The notes under the pieces: model-generated
What the model saw: only the letters and a program-made list of their open reading frames with translations
Told to the model about the DNA's origin: nothing
Database searches by the model: none
Position numbers and translations under genes: made by a program
Origin: Dysgonomonas sp. UBA7710
Lineage (GTDB): Bacteria > Bacteroidota > Bacteroidia > Bacteroidales > Dysgonomonadaceae
Assembly (NCBI RefSeq): GCF_002482385.1
Contig: NZ_DLFW01000049.1
Location: 1-64,000, forward strand
DNA length: 64,000 nt
Reading direction: 5' to 3'
Shown: one piece after another, positions 42,578-51,330 of the stretch
Layout of the letters: each line of letters begins with the position of its first letter
How positions within the stretch are numbered: the first letter of the stretch is position 1

Positions 42578-43972
42578 TTATCTGCGTCCGCCTCCGCTTC
42601 TCCCGCTACTGCTTCCTCCACCTCCGGATGAACGGCTGCTGGAAGATGATGAGCCTGAGCTATATGAACCTCTGGAAGAAGAACTATTGGTTGATCCACT
42701 ACTATAACTTGGACGTGAGCTCGAACTGCTGCTAGATGACCCGCTGTAACTAGGACGGGAACTTGAACTACTGGATGACCCGCTGTAACTAGGACGCGAG
42801 CTGCTCGAAGAGCCACTGTTATAGCTAGGACGGGAACTTGAACTGCTACCTGCTGAAGTATTGTAACTTGGACGGGTTGTCGGCCTTGTTGTTACTCCGC
42901 TGGAAGAACCTCTGCCTGTGGATGTTCCATAACTTGGACGAGTTGCTGGCCTTGTACTTACATCACCTGATGAAGACCCCCTGCCTGTGGATGTACCGTA
43001 ACTAGGACGAGTTGATGGTCTTGTACTAACACCACTCGAAGAAGACCCACGACCTGTAGATGTTCCGTAACTTGGACGCGTAGATGGTCTGCTACTAACA
43101 CTTCCTGAAGACGAACCTCTGCCTCCATAGCTAGGACGGGAACTGTCGATGCTTGATCCACGGCCGGCATAACCGTATGAACCACGCCCCGAACCATAAC
43201 TTGTCCGACCGGATCCGTAACTTGCCCGAGGGCGTCCAGAATAGTTGTAACGTGAACTACTACCGTAGTATCCGTGATGATGTCCGCCATACCAGCCTCC
43301 ACCATACCAGCCTCCGGCATACCAACCGCCGCCGTACCAGCCACCCCAGCCATAGCCATACCAAGGTCTGCTCCAACCCCAGCCCCAGCTACTGCCATAA
43401 TACCAAGGATCGTACCAGCCTCCCCAGTAACCACCATAATACCAAGGATCATACCAAGGATAGAAACTACTGTAATATCCACCCCAGCCCCAGCCAAGAT
43501 TTACGTTAAAGTTCCAGCCACGGTTACGATAATAATTGCTGTACAGATCATTTGTAACATATACATTTATCTCGTTATCACTGGATATCTTAACACTGTT
43601 TTCGGGCTCATGGAATTTCACAATACGATCTGTATACTCGTAATCCTGATATTCATCAGTATAAACTACCGAATCTTCAGGGTACTGTTCTTTTTGATAT
43701 ACAGTCACATCTCCACCCCTGCGGTTATAGGCATCCACATCGATGTTTACGTTACCTTCTGTTTCCAGTGTAACTTCTCCGTTGTCGCGGACTACCAATA
43801 CCTGTGTTGGTTTCTGTTGTTGCTGAGAAACTGTATTTTTGACTTTTACTTCTTTCTTCTTATTATCCTTTGATTTAGAAGTAGCATAAATGTCATCCCA
43901 GTCATCTTGCGCAAAAGCGATAAATGGCAATACAGACATCAGAAACATCAGTACTAATTTTTTTACTTTCAT
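42578..43972 (-). CDS. Secreted Gly/Trp/Tyr- and Ser-rich repeat protein
   Basis: 464 residues with a signal peptide ending AFAQDDWDD. An ordered part follows (about 25-150), with repeated acidic and valine-rich strands such as GEVTLETEGNVNIDVDAYN. Residues about 155-230 are almost only Gly, Trp, Tyr, Pro, Asp and Ser (GGWYGGGWYAGGWYGGGWYG), then a GHHHG cluster. From about 250 on there are near-identical units RPSTRPSYGTSTGRGSSSSG (22-23 residues, about four copies) and shorter RPSYSGSSSSSS units. The composition suggests a disordered, sticky surface or matrix protein; it does not resemble an enzyme. Unit number may vary between strains. It is transcribed divergently from the HD gene. Confidence 0.75.
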   Translation of the reverse strand: MKVKKLVLMFLMSVLPFIAFAQDDWDDIYATSKSKDNKKKEVKVKNTVSQQQQKPTQVLVVRDNGEVTLETEGNVNIDVDAYNRRGGDVTVYQKEQYPEDSVVYTDEYQDYEYTDRIVKFHEPENSVKISSDNEINVYVTNDLYSNYYRNRGWNFNVNLGWGWGGYYSSFYPWYDPWYYGGYWGGWYDPWYYGSSWGWGWSRPWYGYGWGGWYGGGWYAGGWYGGGWYGGHHHGYYGSSSRYNYSGRPRASYGSGRTSYGSGRGSYGYAGRGSSIDSSRPSYGGRGSSSGSVSSRPSTRPSYGTSTGRGSSSSGVSTRPSTRPSYGTSTGRGSSSGDVSTRPATRPSYGTSTGRGSSSGVTTRPTTRPSYNTSAGSSSSSRPSYNSGSSSSSRPSYSGSSSSSSSRPSYSGSSSSSSSSRPSYSSGSTNSSSSRGSYSSGSSSSSSRSSGGGGSSSGRSGGGRR

Positions 43973-44118
43973 AATCTGCTCTCCTATTGTTTATTGTTTA
44001 TAATTGCCAATGTTTTGTATTTAATTGACAGCATTTTACTTACCTTTTATAAATCTTAGACTGCCTAACCTGCAAAAGGTTTAATGCAAACATTGATAAA
44101 ATATTAATAGAGAATAAA

Positions 44119-44126
44119 CAAATATA
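44119..44126 (-). promoter_or_regulatory. -7 box for the repeat-protein gene
   Basis: TATATTTG on the minus strand, about 147 bases upstream of the start. It lies in the 431-bp spacer 43973-44403, which also holds the hairpin at 44287 and the opposite promoter at 44341. Confidence 0.4.
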
Positions 44127-44286
44127 CGATATTTATCTTTTCGATTCAATATTTTATATATGAAAGATGCAGTGAAAGGCGTTTTTGCTGCGCTCTATTA
44201 TGTTAAAAAAACAATAAAAACAAGTTAACCCTAAACCTTTAATTTAAATCGAAGTATAAGAATTGTAATTATTTCAGTTTAATTAT

Positions 44287-44316
44287 GTTCCGGTCCATGT
44301 TAAAATGGGCCGGAAC
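44287..44316 (+). terminator. Orphan 12-bp hairpin between divergent genes
   Basis: GTTCCGGTCCAT (44287-44298) pairs with ATGGGCCGGAAC (44305-44316) over all 12 positions, one of them G-U, with a six-base loop. U-rich DNA follows on the plus strand, beginning about ten bases later. It lies just upstream of the promoter at 44341 and between divergent genes, where neither annotated gene needs a terminator. It may end an unrecognised small RNA or shield the promoter. Confidence 0.5.
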
Positions 44317-44340
44317 AGTTCTCGTTTTCCTATTTTTATT

Positions 44341-44348
44341 TAGATTTG
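44341..44348 (+). promoter_or_regulatory. -7 box for the HD gene
   Basis: TAGATTTG, 55 bases before the ATG at 44404; leader about 50 nt. Confidence 0.45.
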
Positions 44349-44403
44349 TAAAGCCCATACAATTAAGTAGTAACCAAAGACTAGCACAATTCATTCATAG
44401 ATA

Positions 44404-44847
44404 ATGGATGGCATATTAGAAAAAGCAATCCGGATTGCAGTAAATGCGCATTACGGGCAAACAGACAAGGGTGGTAAACCATATATATTCCATCCCCTGA
44501 GAGTGATGAATAGTGTAAATACGATGGAGGAAAAAATTGTAGCTGTTCTACACGATATTCTGGAAGATACTGATATTACTGTTGATGATTTGAAGACTGA
44601 AGCTATTCCCGAAGAATTGATAAATCAACTGCTTATACTGGCCCATTCTCCCGATATTGAATATAATACATACATTGAACGTATAGCCAGATCTCCGATA
44701 GCCACAACAGTTAAACTCGCCGACTTGAAAGATAATATGGATATATCCAGATTACCGGAAATCACGGATAAGGATATACAACGACTAAAGAAATATCGAG
44801 CAAGTCATCTATTTTTGACCAAAAAACTTAACGGCAATAAATATTAA
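44404..44847 (+). CDS. Small HD-domain hydrolase (RelA/SpoT HD type)
   Basis: 147 residues, essentially one HD domain. DKGGKPYIFHPLRV (H30), AVLHDILEDT (H50-D51) and VKLADLKDNMD (D107) are the metal ligands, in the arrangement of SpoT and of small ppGpp hydrolases such as Mesh1. No synthetase domain is present, so a standalone alarmone or nucleotide hydrolase is likely; other nucleotides are possible. It is followed after 4 bases by an uncharacterised gene that is evidently in the same operon. It is cytoplasmic. Confidence 0.8.
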   Translation: MDGILEKAIRIAVNAHYGQTDKGGKPYIFHPLRVMNSVNTMEEKIVAVLHDILEDTDITVDDLKTEAIPEELINQLLILAHSPDIEYNTYIERIARSPIATTVKLADLKDNMDISRLPEITDKDIQRLKKYRASHLFLTKKLNGNKY

Positions 44848-44851
44848 TCCA

Positions 44852-46054
44852 ATGGACGATAACAAACTGATACAACACAAATCGCAACTCAATAATTTTC
44901 TGGCTGAAACTTTTCGCAGCCACAATATTGAATGCAATATAGAGAAAGACCTGATTATATTTCCTCTTCAGCATATGACAGCTTATGTGCGCATATTCAA
45001 TCGCTCATCTTCCGCTATGGCCGTGATCTTACAATTAGACATACATCTGGAAATAGGTCTGGGTAAGACTATTATCGAATCATGTGCAGGGATGGGGGTG
45101 GATGAAGATACTGCGATAAAAGACGCATGGAAAAACTTCCTTACAAATTCTTTTCACACATTGCTTTCCGCATTTTTCAGTAAAGAGTTTGGCAATCAGA
45201 TCAATAATCAGCAATGGATAATTGACGAACGCGCGTATGATGTTACCATAAGCAATGTAACGACCAGAGGAAGTCATCCTGATCCACTTCCTTTACGTTG
45301 GCTCGGACAACTTGAAGAGACTATAAAAATCCAATCCCTGACAGAAGGTACTCATTGGGTGAGGTTTTACTATGCACAATCGGAAAGCGAATTGATCTCA
45401 GGCGAAATACTTCTCGATAACGAAGTTTGGACCGGTATAGAGAAATTCGTCCGTACATTTGATTTCCCCACCTACAAAGATTTCTTCTCGATGCGGGTCT
45501 TCATGGTACTGAAAGATCATTCCGACATAAGCCGTATGGCTGCCACAATGGCCTGGATGGTAGGTGAAGATGACGATGCGATAGAACAGCAAATGATGGC
45601 AGACGGCCTGTCATTATCCGATGCCGAAAAGGCAAATACATTTATTCCTTTAGCCTTCGGACGTGTATTTCTGAAAGGAATCACAACGGCAGAATTTTCA
45701 GATGAAGCCATTATTACAGATGAAACTGAAAAAGAAACAACCATAAAACTTAGCGACGAACCCATCTATACATCTGCATATCAGCTGGCTGAAAAAATAA
45801 TGAAAGAGGGATGCGTGAATCAAGAGCACTTTCAAAATTTATTTATACAAAGTGCAGAGTTCAATGCTTACAACAATGCGCTGAAAGACGGGGCTAAAGC
45901 CGAAGATATGAACAATGCCAGATTCGGAGAACCGGTGATATACATGCCACACTATCAGCCTGCCGAAAAAAAGGAAAAAGCTACAGAGAATATTATTTCT
46001 GAAAAGACCGGTAAGAAAAAGAAAAAGCCATCATGGAAATTCTGGAAAAAATAA
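44852..46054 (+). CDS. Uncharacterised protein, possibly DUF6348 family
   Basis: 400 residues, soluble, with no signal peptide. Residues about 30-150 (LIIFPLQHMTAYVRIF, ILQLDIHLEIGLGKTIIESCAGMG) recall DUF6348, a family of unknown function, but the match is by memory only. The middle is mixed alpha/beta, and the last 30 residues are Lys-rich (TGKKKKKPSWKFWKK) with two Trp residues, possibly membrane-surface binding. It is co-transcribed with the small HD hydrolase 4 bases upstream and convergent with the helicase gene. Confidence 0.6.
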   Translation: MDDNKLIQHKSQLNNFLAETFRSHNIECNIEKDLIIFPLQHMTAYVRIFNRSSSAMAVILQLDIHLEIGLGKTIIESCAGMGVDEDTAIKDAWKNFLTNSFHTLLSAFFSKEFGNQINNQQWIIDERAYDVTISNVTTRGSHPDPLPLRWLGQLEETIKIQSLTEGTHWVRFYYAQSESELISGEILLDNEVWTGIEKFVRTFDFPTYKDFFSMRVFMVLKDHSDISRMAATMAWMVGEDDDAIEQQMMADGLSLSDAEKANTFIPLAFGRVFLKGITTAEFSDEAIITDETEKETTIKLSDEPIYTSAYQLAEKIMKEGCVNQEHFQNLFIQSAEFNAYNNALKDGAKAEDMNNARFGEPVIYMPHYQPAEKKEKATENIISEKTGKKKKKPSWKFWKK

Positions 46055-46127
46055 CTTTTCTCCAAGTGGAATAAAAAACAAATATTCATATTCTATTTTC
46101 ATCATCACAACAGCTGAGTTTCACATC

Positions 46128-48485
46128 CTATCCCATAACTTCAAACCGGGCAAACTTCAGCAACAATTGCTTCACTCCCGAATTTTCAAATTCTACGGTA
46201 GCTTTTCGGCTATCCGGATCACCTGTTACGGCAGTTACCTTACCTACACCGAAGCGTTCATGCTTTATTATTGCTCCCACCTGTACTTCTCCTGAATTTA
46301 CTCCTGCCGAAGCTTTCGGTGTAGCATTGCGCGCATTCACAAAATTGGAACGTGGAGATGCCGGCGGAAGGCTTACCTCCTGACGCGGGACTGTTGGTTG
46401 CCGCTGAGTTACCAGGCGTTCAGGATATGATGCTCGGGGTGTATTGGTGTAATCATACAAATCGTTTGTATATGTTTCAGGCCGGTTGAGCACTCCGAAT
46501 CCGCCACCACCGAGTACTCCTCCGTTTACGTTCAGATAGCAGGTGTCTATATCACGGAGAAAACGGCTTGGATTGGAAGCGTTTATCTGCCCGTTCCGGA
46601 AACGGCTTTTAGCATATGTAATCATGCAGTATTCCTTTGCGCGGGTAATAGCGACATAGAACAAACGGCGTTCCTCTTCCAACCCCCGGAATTCATTCTT
46701 TGCCATTGCCGAAGGAAAGAGGTCTTCTTCCAACCCTACAACGAATACATTTTTGAATTCCAATCCCTTAGAAGCATGCACTGTCATCATTGTCACTTTC
46801 TCCTGATCGGCTTCCTTATCTGTATCCTGGTCGCTGAGCAACGATACTTCGGATAGGAAATCCATCAATCCTATCCCCCCCAGGCCTTCTTCCTTACGGC
46901 TTTCGCAAAACTCATGGATACCGCCTAATAATTCCTGTAAATTTTCCTGACGGCTCATACCTTCGGGTGTCTGATCCTGATAGGCTTCTGTGGCGATACC
47001 ACTTTGTTTTACAATCCGGGATGCCAGTTCGTAGGCTGACAATTCCTGCAACTGGGAGATGAAACTTTCGATAAGTTCTCTAAATACGCTTAGCTTTTTA
47101 GCTGTGCCTGCGTTCACATTCAGATTATAGCCTAATGAATCGCCGATTATCTCCCACAGGCTCACATTATGCAAACGGGCCGCATCGGCTATTTTGTTTA
47201 ATGTGGTGTCTCCTATCCCCCGTGTAGGGAAATTTATAATACGCCGGAAAGCCTCCTCGTCATAGGGATTGACCACCATACGGAAATAAGCGATCACATC
47301 TTTGATTTCCTTACGCTGGTAGAACGACAAACCTCCATAAATACGGTACGGAATATTCTTTTTTCGCAATGCCTCTTCGAAGATACGCGACTGGGCATTG
47401 GTGCGGTACAGGATTACAAAATCACTATACGATGCTTTCTTATCGCGGCGGATGTCCCATATCTTATTCGATACGATGACCCCTTCTTCAAAATCGGAGA
47501 AAGCACTTGATATTTCGATACGTTCCCCTTCGTCATTCTCTGAATAGATTGTTTTCTTTATCTGTTCACGGTTTTGCTGAATAAGGCTGTTAGCCGCATT
47601 AACAATATTTTGTGTGGAGCGGTAATTCTGCTCCAGTTTAAACAACTTCGATTCTGAATAAACTTCCTTAAATTTAAGTATATTATCTATATTCGCCCCC
47701 CGAAATGAATAGATACTCTGCGCATCGTCACCCACCACACATACCCGGTGATGCGCATCTGCAAGCTGCTTCACAACAAGGTATTGCGCAAAGTTCGTAT
47801 CCTGATACTCGTCTACCAATATAAACTGATAGCGCTCCTGATAACTTTTCAACACATCGGGATGGTCGCGAAACAGGACATTGGTATAAAAAAGCAGGTC
47901 ATCGAAATCCATTGTATTGGATGCCTTCAATCTGTTGTTATAATCCCTGTAAATATCTTTCAACACAGGCATTTTTGACCTCTGGTCGTATTCCAGCAAC
48001 TCCTTGTTTTGGGCATACATCTGCGGAGAAATCAGCGCATTCTTGGCATTGGATATTATAGCCTGCACTTTAGCGGGTTTGTACACTTTATCATCCAGCT
48101 GATACTGTTTGATAATAGTCTTTATCATATTTCGGGAGTCGGCCGAGTCGAAAATGGTAAAATTGGAAGTAAACCCGATTTTTTCGGCCTCGGTACGCAA
48201 GATACGGGAAAACACCGAGTGAAAAGTCCCCATCCATAAATAGCGTGCATATTTCCACCCGATTATCTCGGCAATACGCTCTTTCATTTCACGCGCTGCC
48301 TTGTTCGTAAAGGTAAGCGAAAGTATGCTGTGTGGCATATAACCTTGTTGGAGAAGGTATGCTATTTTATAAGTAAGTACACGTGTCTTACCCGAACCTG
48401 CCCCTGCAATAATCAGGGAAGGCCCGCTTATGTATTCAACAGCTTCACGCTGCTGTTTATTGAGATGATCCAGCAAATTATCCAT
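46128..48485 (-). CDS. pcrA: UvrD/PcrA-type DNA helicase
   Basis: 785 residues, a superfamily 1A 3'-5' helicase used in repair, replication restart and removal of RecA or stalled polymerase. Walker A is AGAGSGKTRVL near residue 27; motif II/III is VDEYQDTN and VVGDDAQSIYSFRGA; motif IV YRSTQNI; motif V/VI TVHASKGLEFKNVF and RRLFYVAITRAKE. The C-terminal 50 residues (VGAIIKHERFGVGKVTAV) form the Tudor-like domain typical of PcrA, which contacts RNA polymerase. Residues about 660-735 are a disordered linker. The distinction between UvrD and PcrA is nominal here. Confidence 0.95.
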   Translation of the reverse strand: MDNLLDHLNKQQREAVEYISGPSLIIAGAGSGKTRVLTYKIAYLLQQGYMPHSILSLTFTNKAAREMKERIAEIIGWKYARYLWMGTFHSVFSRILRTEAEKIGFTSNFTIFDSADSRNMIKTIIKQYQLDDKVYKPAKVQAIISNAKNALISPQMYAQNKELLEYDQRSKMPVLKDIYRDYNNRLKASNTMDFDDLLFYTNVLFRDHPDVLKSYQERYQFILVDEYQDTNFAQYLVVKQLADAHHRVCVVGDDAQSIYSFRGANIDNILKFKEVYSESKLFKLEQNYRSTQNIVNAANSLIQQNREQIKKTIYSENDEGERIEISSAFSDFEEGVIVSNKIWDIRRDKKASYSDFVILYRTNAQSRIFEEALRKKNIPYRIYGGLSFYQRKEIKDVIAYFRMVVNPYDEEAFRRIINFPTRGIGDTTLNKIADAARLHNVSLWEIIGDSLGYNLNVNAGTAKKLSVFRELIESFISQLQELSAYELASRIVKQSGIATEAYQDQTPEGMSRQENLQELLGGIHEFCESRKEEGLGGIGLMDFLSEVSLLSDQDTDKEADQEKVTMMTVHASKGLEFKNVFVVGLEEDLFPSAMAKNEFRGLEEERRLFYVAITRAKEYCMITYAKSRFRNGQINASNPSRFLRDIDTCYLNVNGGVLGGGGFGVLNRPETYTNDLYDYTNTPRASYPERLVTQRQPTVPRQEVSLPPASPRSNFVNARNATPKASAGVNSGEVQVGAIIKHERFGVGKVTAVTGDPDSRKATVEFENSGVKQLLLKFARFEVMG

Positions 48486-48505
48486 AAAAATCAGTGATAG
48501 GGTAA

Positions 48506-48513
48506 CAAAGATA
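48506..48513 (-). promoter_or_regulatory. -7 box for the helicase gene
   Basis: TATCTTTG on the minus strand, 21 bases before the start codon. No -33 box is seen. Confidence 0.45.
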
Positions 48514-48555
48514 AGTCTTTTTTAGGAATGTGAGGTTATAACTTCGGGCAAACAA

Positions 48556-48586
48556 AATGCCGACAGAAAGAGTCCCTGCCGGCATT
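48556..48586 (-). terminator. Terminator of the carbonic anhydrase gene
   Basis: Arms AATGCCGACAG and CTGCCGGCATT (one mismatch), nine-base loop, followed on the minus strand by TTTTGTTTG. Confidence 0.75.
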
Positions 48587-48608
48587 ACTTATTTTATGTC
48601 TGTGAGAA

Positions 48609-49307
48609 TCAGATATTGAGAAATTCGACTTCTCCCGACTCGATATGATAAATGGCTCCGACAATCTGTATGCCACCGTCCTCATGCATCTCTTTCAGGA
48701 ATGGTTCGGATTTTCTTAGTTGCTTTACTCCATGTATTACATTAGCTATAATGGCCCGGTTGTAGACATCGCCTTCGGTCTTGAATACTTCGTTTTCTTC
48801 CTCTTCGCTATCCAATTTTTGGATAATGGATTCGATATGTCCGAGTTTCTCAGTATGGTGGGCATCCCGGTTCTCATGGCTGTGCTTTATATCCATGAAT
48901 GCTTTTACAGCCCCGCAGCTCGTATGTCCCATCACAATAATCAGCTTTGTACCGAGATGTTCGGCTGCATATTCGATGCTACCTTCCTCATAATCGGCCA
49001 TTACATTCCCGGCAGTACGGATAGAGAATATATCTCCCAACCCTTGATCGAAAACGATTTCGGGTGTCACTCGCGAGTCGGAACAACTGACTACGATCGC
49101 AAAAGGTTTCTGTCCCGTTTTGAGTTCGTCGATTCTGCTTAAATCCTGATGAGTATGCAATAACTGACCTGAGCAAAAACGTTTATTTCCCTCTTTGAGA
49201 GCATTCAGGGCTTCGTCAGAGTTTTGATCCTGAGCATAAGAAATAGCTGCAGATAAGCTAAAAATGGCTATCAGCCAAAAGTGTTTAAATAGGTAGCTTG
49301 GTTTCAT
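48609..49307 (-). CDS. Exported beta-class carbonic anhydrase
   Basis: 232 residues from the ATG at 49307; an in-frame ATG at 49334 would lengthen the N-terminus, but MKPSYLFKHFWLIAIFSLSA with cleavage near AISYAQ is a good signal peptide. The zinc site and catalytic dyad are intact: C75, D77 and R79 in VVSCSDSRVTPE, and H128 and C131 in MGHTSCGAVKA. It hydrates CO2 to bicarbonate in the periplasm. Most beta-class enzymes are cytoplasmic; exported forms are known in Bacteroidota. It stands alone, with a -7 box 25 bases upstream. Confidence 0.9.
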   Translation of the reverse strand: MKPSYLFKHFWLIAIFSLSAAISYAQDQNSDEALNALKEGNKRFCSGQLLHTHQDLSRIDELKTGQKPFAIVVSCSDSRVTPEIVFDQGLGDIFSIRTAGNVMADYEEGSIEYAAEHLGTKLIIVMGHTSCGAVKAFMDIKHSHENRDAHHTEKLGHIESIIQKLDSEEEENEVFKTEGDVYNRAIIANVIHGVKQLRKSEPFLKEMHEDGGIQIVGAIYHIESGEVEFLNI

Positions 49308-49331
49308 TATAGTTGTTATTAAAAAATCGGA

Positions 49332-49339
49332 CAAAAATA
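49332..49339 (-). promoter_or_regulatory. -7 box for the carbonic anhydrase gene
   Basis: TATTTTTG on the minus strand, ending 24 bases before the start at 49307, which supports that start over 49334. Confidence 0.4.
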
Positions 49340-49497
49340 GAGAAAGATTCAGTTCCAGATTCTTTCTTGCACATATTTTATAGGAGGGTGATGTTAAATA
49401 ATGTAAATGACATATTGCTTCACATAATAATATGATTTCGTATTTATGTTAAACAAAAATTCTATTAACTTTATCAGCAACAAATTAACGATTTATC

Positions 49498-50451
49498 ATG
49501 AAATACAATTTTTGTGGAAACAGCGGGTTACAATTACCCGAAATTTCATTAGGCTTGTGGCATAACTTCGGGGATGTGGATAGCTTCGAAATGGCTACAT
49601 CCATGATTTTACACGCTTTCGAGAGTGGCATTACACATTTCGACTTGGCCAACAACTACGGGCCACCTCCGGGAAGCGCCGAAACTAATTTCGGTAAAAT
49701 ACTGGCTAAAGAATTGAAAGGTCATCGCGACGAACTCATCATTTCATCCAAAGCTGGTCATCTGATGTGGGACGGACCTTATGGAGACGGAGGTTCACGC
49801 AAATATATAATGGCCAGTATAGATCAAAGCCTCAGACGTACAGGATTGGAATATTTCGATATATTCTATTCGCACCGCTACGATCCGCAAACCCCTGTGG
49901 AAGAGACTATGCAGGCATTAGTAGACATTGTACGCCAGGGGAAAGCCTTATATGTAGGCATATCGAAATATCCTCCCGAAAAACTGATCCAGGCATATAA
50001 TATACTGAAATCGCAACATGTGCCCTGCCTTATCTATCAGGATAAATACAGCATGCTTGTGCGCGAACCCGAAAACGAGCATATGAACATCAACGAGAAA
50101 TATGGTGTGGGATTTATTGCTTTTTCCCCTCTGGCTCAGGGTCTACTCACGAATAAATACCTGAATGGTATACCTGAAACTTCACGTGCTCACAAAAGTC
50201 ACGGCTTCCTGCAAGAAAGCGAAATTACACCTGAGGTGATAAAGAAAGTGAAAGCGCTGAACAACCTTGCCGGTCAACGCGGGCAAACTCTTGCCGAAAT
50301 GGCTTTGGCATGGCTGCTGCATAACAAGCATGTAACATCTGTTATTGTAGGTACAAGTTCATTGAATCAGCTGAAAGACAATCTGAAAGCAACGGATAAT
50401 TCGTATTTCACAGGTGAAGAACTGGCCTTGATAGAGATGATTCTGGCATAA
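49498..50451 (+). CDS. Aldo/keto reductase, YghZ-like
   Basis: 317 residues with a TIM-barrel AKR layout. The catalytic tetrad is visible: D51 and Y56 in FDLANNYGPP, K84 in ISSKAGH, and the histidine in DIFYSHRYD near residue 125. The closest relatives I recognise are YghZ (L-glyceraldehyde 3-phosphate reductase, methylglyoxal detoxification) and potassium-channel beta-subunit-type AKRs, because of the N-terminal GNSGLQLPEISLGLWHNFG. NADPH dependence is usual for the family. It is monocistronic with a terminator 8 bases after the stop. Confidence 0.88.
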   Translation: MKYNFCGNSGLQLPEISLGLWHNFGDVDSFEMATSMILHAFESGITHFDLANNYGPPPGSAETNFGKILAKELKGHRDELIISSKAGHLMWDGPYGDGGSRKYIMASIDQSLRRTGLEYFDIFYSHRYDPQTPVEETMQALVDIVRQGKALYVGISKYPPEKLIQAYNILKSQHVPCLIYQDKYSMLVREPENEHMNINEKYGVGFIAFSPLAQGLLTNKYLNGIPETSRAHKSHGFLQESEITPEVIKKVKALNNLAGQRGQTLAEMALAWLLHNKHVTSVIVGTSSLNQLKDNLKATDNSYFTGEELALIEMILA

Positions 50452-50458
50452 AACAAAA

Positions 50459-50487
50459 ATAAGCATCCCAACCACAGGGATGCTTAT
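50459..50487. terminator. Bidirectional terminator
   Basis: Perfect 11-bp stem (ATAAGCATCCC at 50459-50469, complement at 50477-50487) with a seven-base loop, between the convergent aldo/keto reductase and sigma-factor genes. Confidence 0.8.
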
Positions 50488-50523
50488 AGATTTCCAAACA
50501 TTATAACTTAAAAACTACAATAC

Positions 50524-51114
50524 CTACATCGTCAGTACGATGTTATTCTCATCTGCCATGCGGCGTATATTAAGTATAGCATAACGCATACGTCCCAGGG
50601 CAGTATTAATACTGACGCCTGTATGGTCTGCTATTTCTTTAAAACTCAAGTCCTGATAATACCGCATTTCCAATACTTCGCGCTGGCTATCGGGCAGGTA
50701 CGAAATCAGCTTACGGATATCCGATGTTATCTGCATACGGATTATCTCATCTTCTATCGTACCATCGCATAACAGCGGATTGTTCAGTAAATCGACCGGA
50801 GCCTCGTCATTAGAAATCGTATTCTCATTCTTTTCCTGACGAAAATGGTCTATAATAAGATTGTGGGCGATACGGGATATCCAGGCACGGAACTTCCCTG
50901 TCTCTGTATAACGGCCTTGTTTGATGGTTACGATAGCCTTGATGAAAGTTTCCTGAAATATATCTTCTGCCAGTTCCCTGTTTCGCACAGTGAAATAGAT
51001 ATAGTTGAAGACACTGATTTTGTGTCGTGACAGTAGGATATCAAATGCCTGATTGTTACCATTAGAATAATCGGTGACCAACTGTTCGTCGGTCATGGTT
51101 ATTAATGTATCCAT
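50524..51114 (-). CDS. ECF-type RNA polymerase sigma factor
   Basis: 196 residues. Region 2 has the core-binding and -10-recognition helices (YIYFTVRNRELAEDIFQETFIKAI), and region 4 has the helix-turn-helix LSFKEIADHTGVSINTALGRMRYAI. Group 4 sigma factors redirect transcription under envelope or other stress. No adjacent FecR-type or other anti-sigma gene is present, unlike the SusCD-linked sigma factors of Bacteroidota, so it may be controlled otherwise. A TAAATTTG box lies about 100 bases upstream, and a MITE-like element lies behind that. Confidence 0.92.
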   Translation of the reverse strand: MDTLITMTDEQLVTDYSNGNNQAFDILLSRHKISVFNYIYFTVRNRELAEDIFQETFIKAIVTIKQGRYTETGKFRAWISRIAHNLIIDHFRQEKNENTISNDEAPVDLLNNPLLCDGTIEDEIIRMQITSDIRKLISYLPDSQREVLEMRYYQDLSFKEIADHTGVSINTALGRMRYAILNIRRMADENNIVLTM

Positions 51115-51216
51115 TATCTCTTATATTTTAAAGTTAAAAAGAGTAATGTTTATTCTATAGGCAAAAAGTTTTTAGAAGGTTTTTAAATATCTTGCGTTAA
51201 TGATGCAAATAAAAGA

Positions 51217-51224
51217 CAAATTTA
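51217..51224 (-). promoter_or_regulatory. -7 box for the sigma-factor gene
   Basis: TAAATTTG on the minus strand, about 103 bases upstream of the start. It lies in the 421-bp spacer 51115-51535, which is otherwise taken up by the MITE-like element at 51331-51514. Confidence 0.35.
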
Positions 51225-51330
51225 TGAAATTGACAATATCTAAAAGATTATTTAACAGTGTAATGCGATTTTGCTTAATTTTATATATAGACCGATTGAT
51301 TTACTAAAAGATATATAATATAAAAAAACA

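Noticed and set aside
42958..43873. Long open frames on both strands across the repeat protein gene
   Set aside because: Gly/Ser-rich repeat DNA keeps several frames open. Only the 42578-43972 frame has a signal peptide, a promoter and an ordered N-domain.
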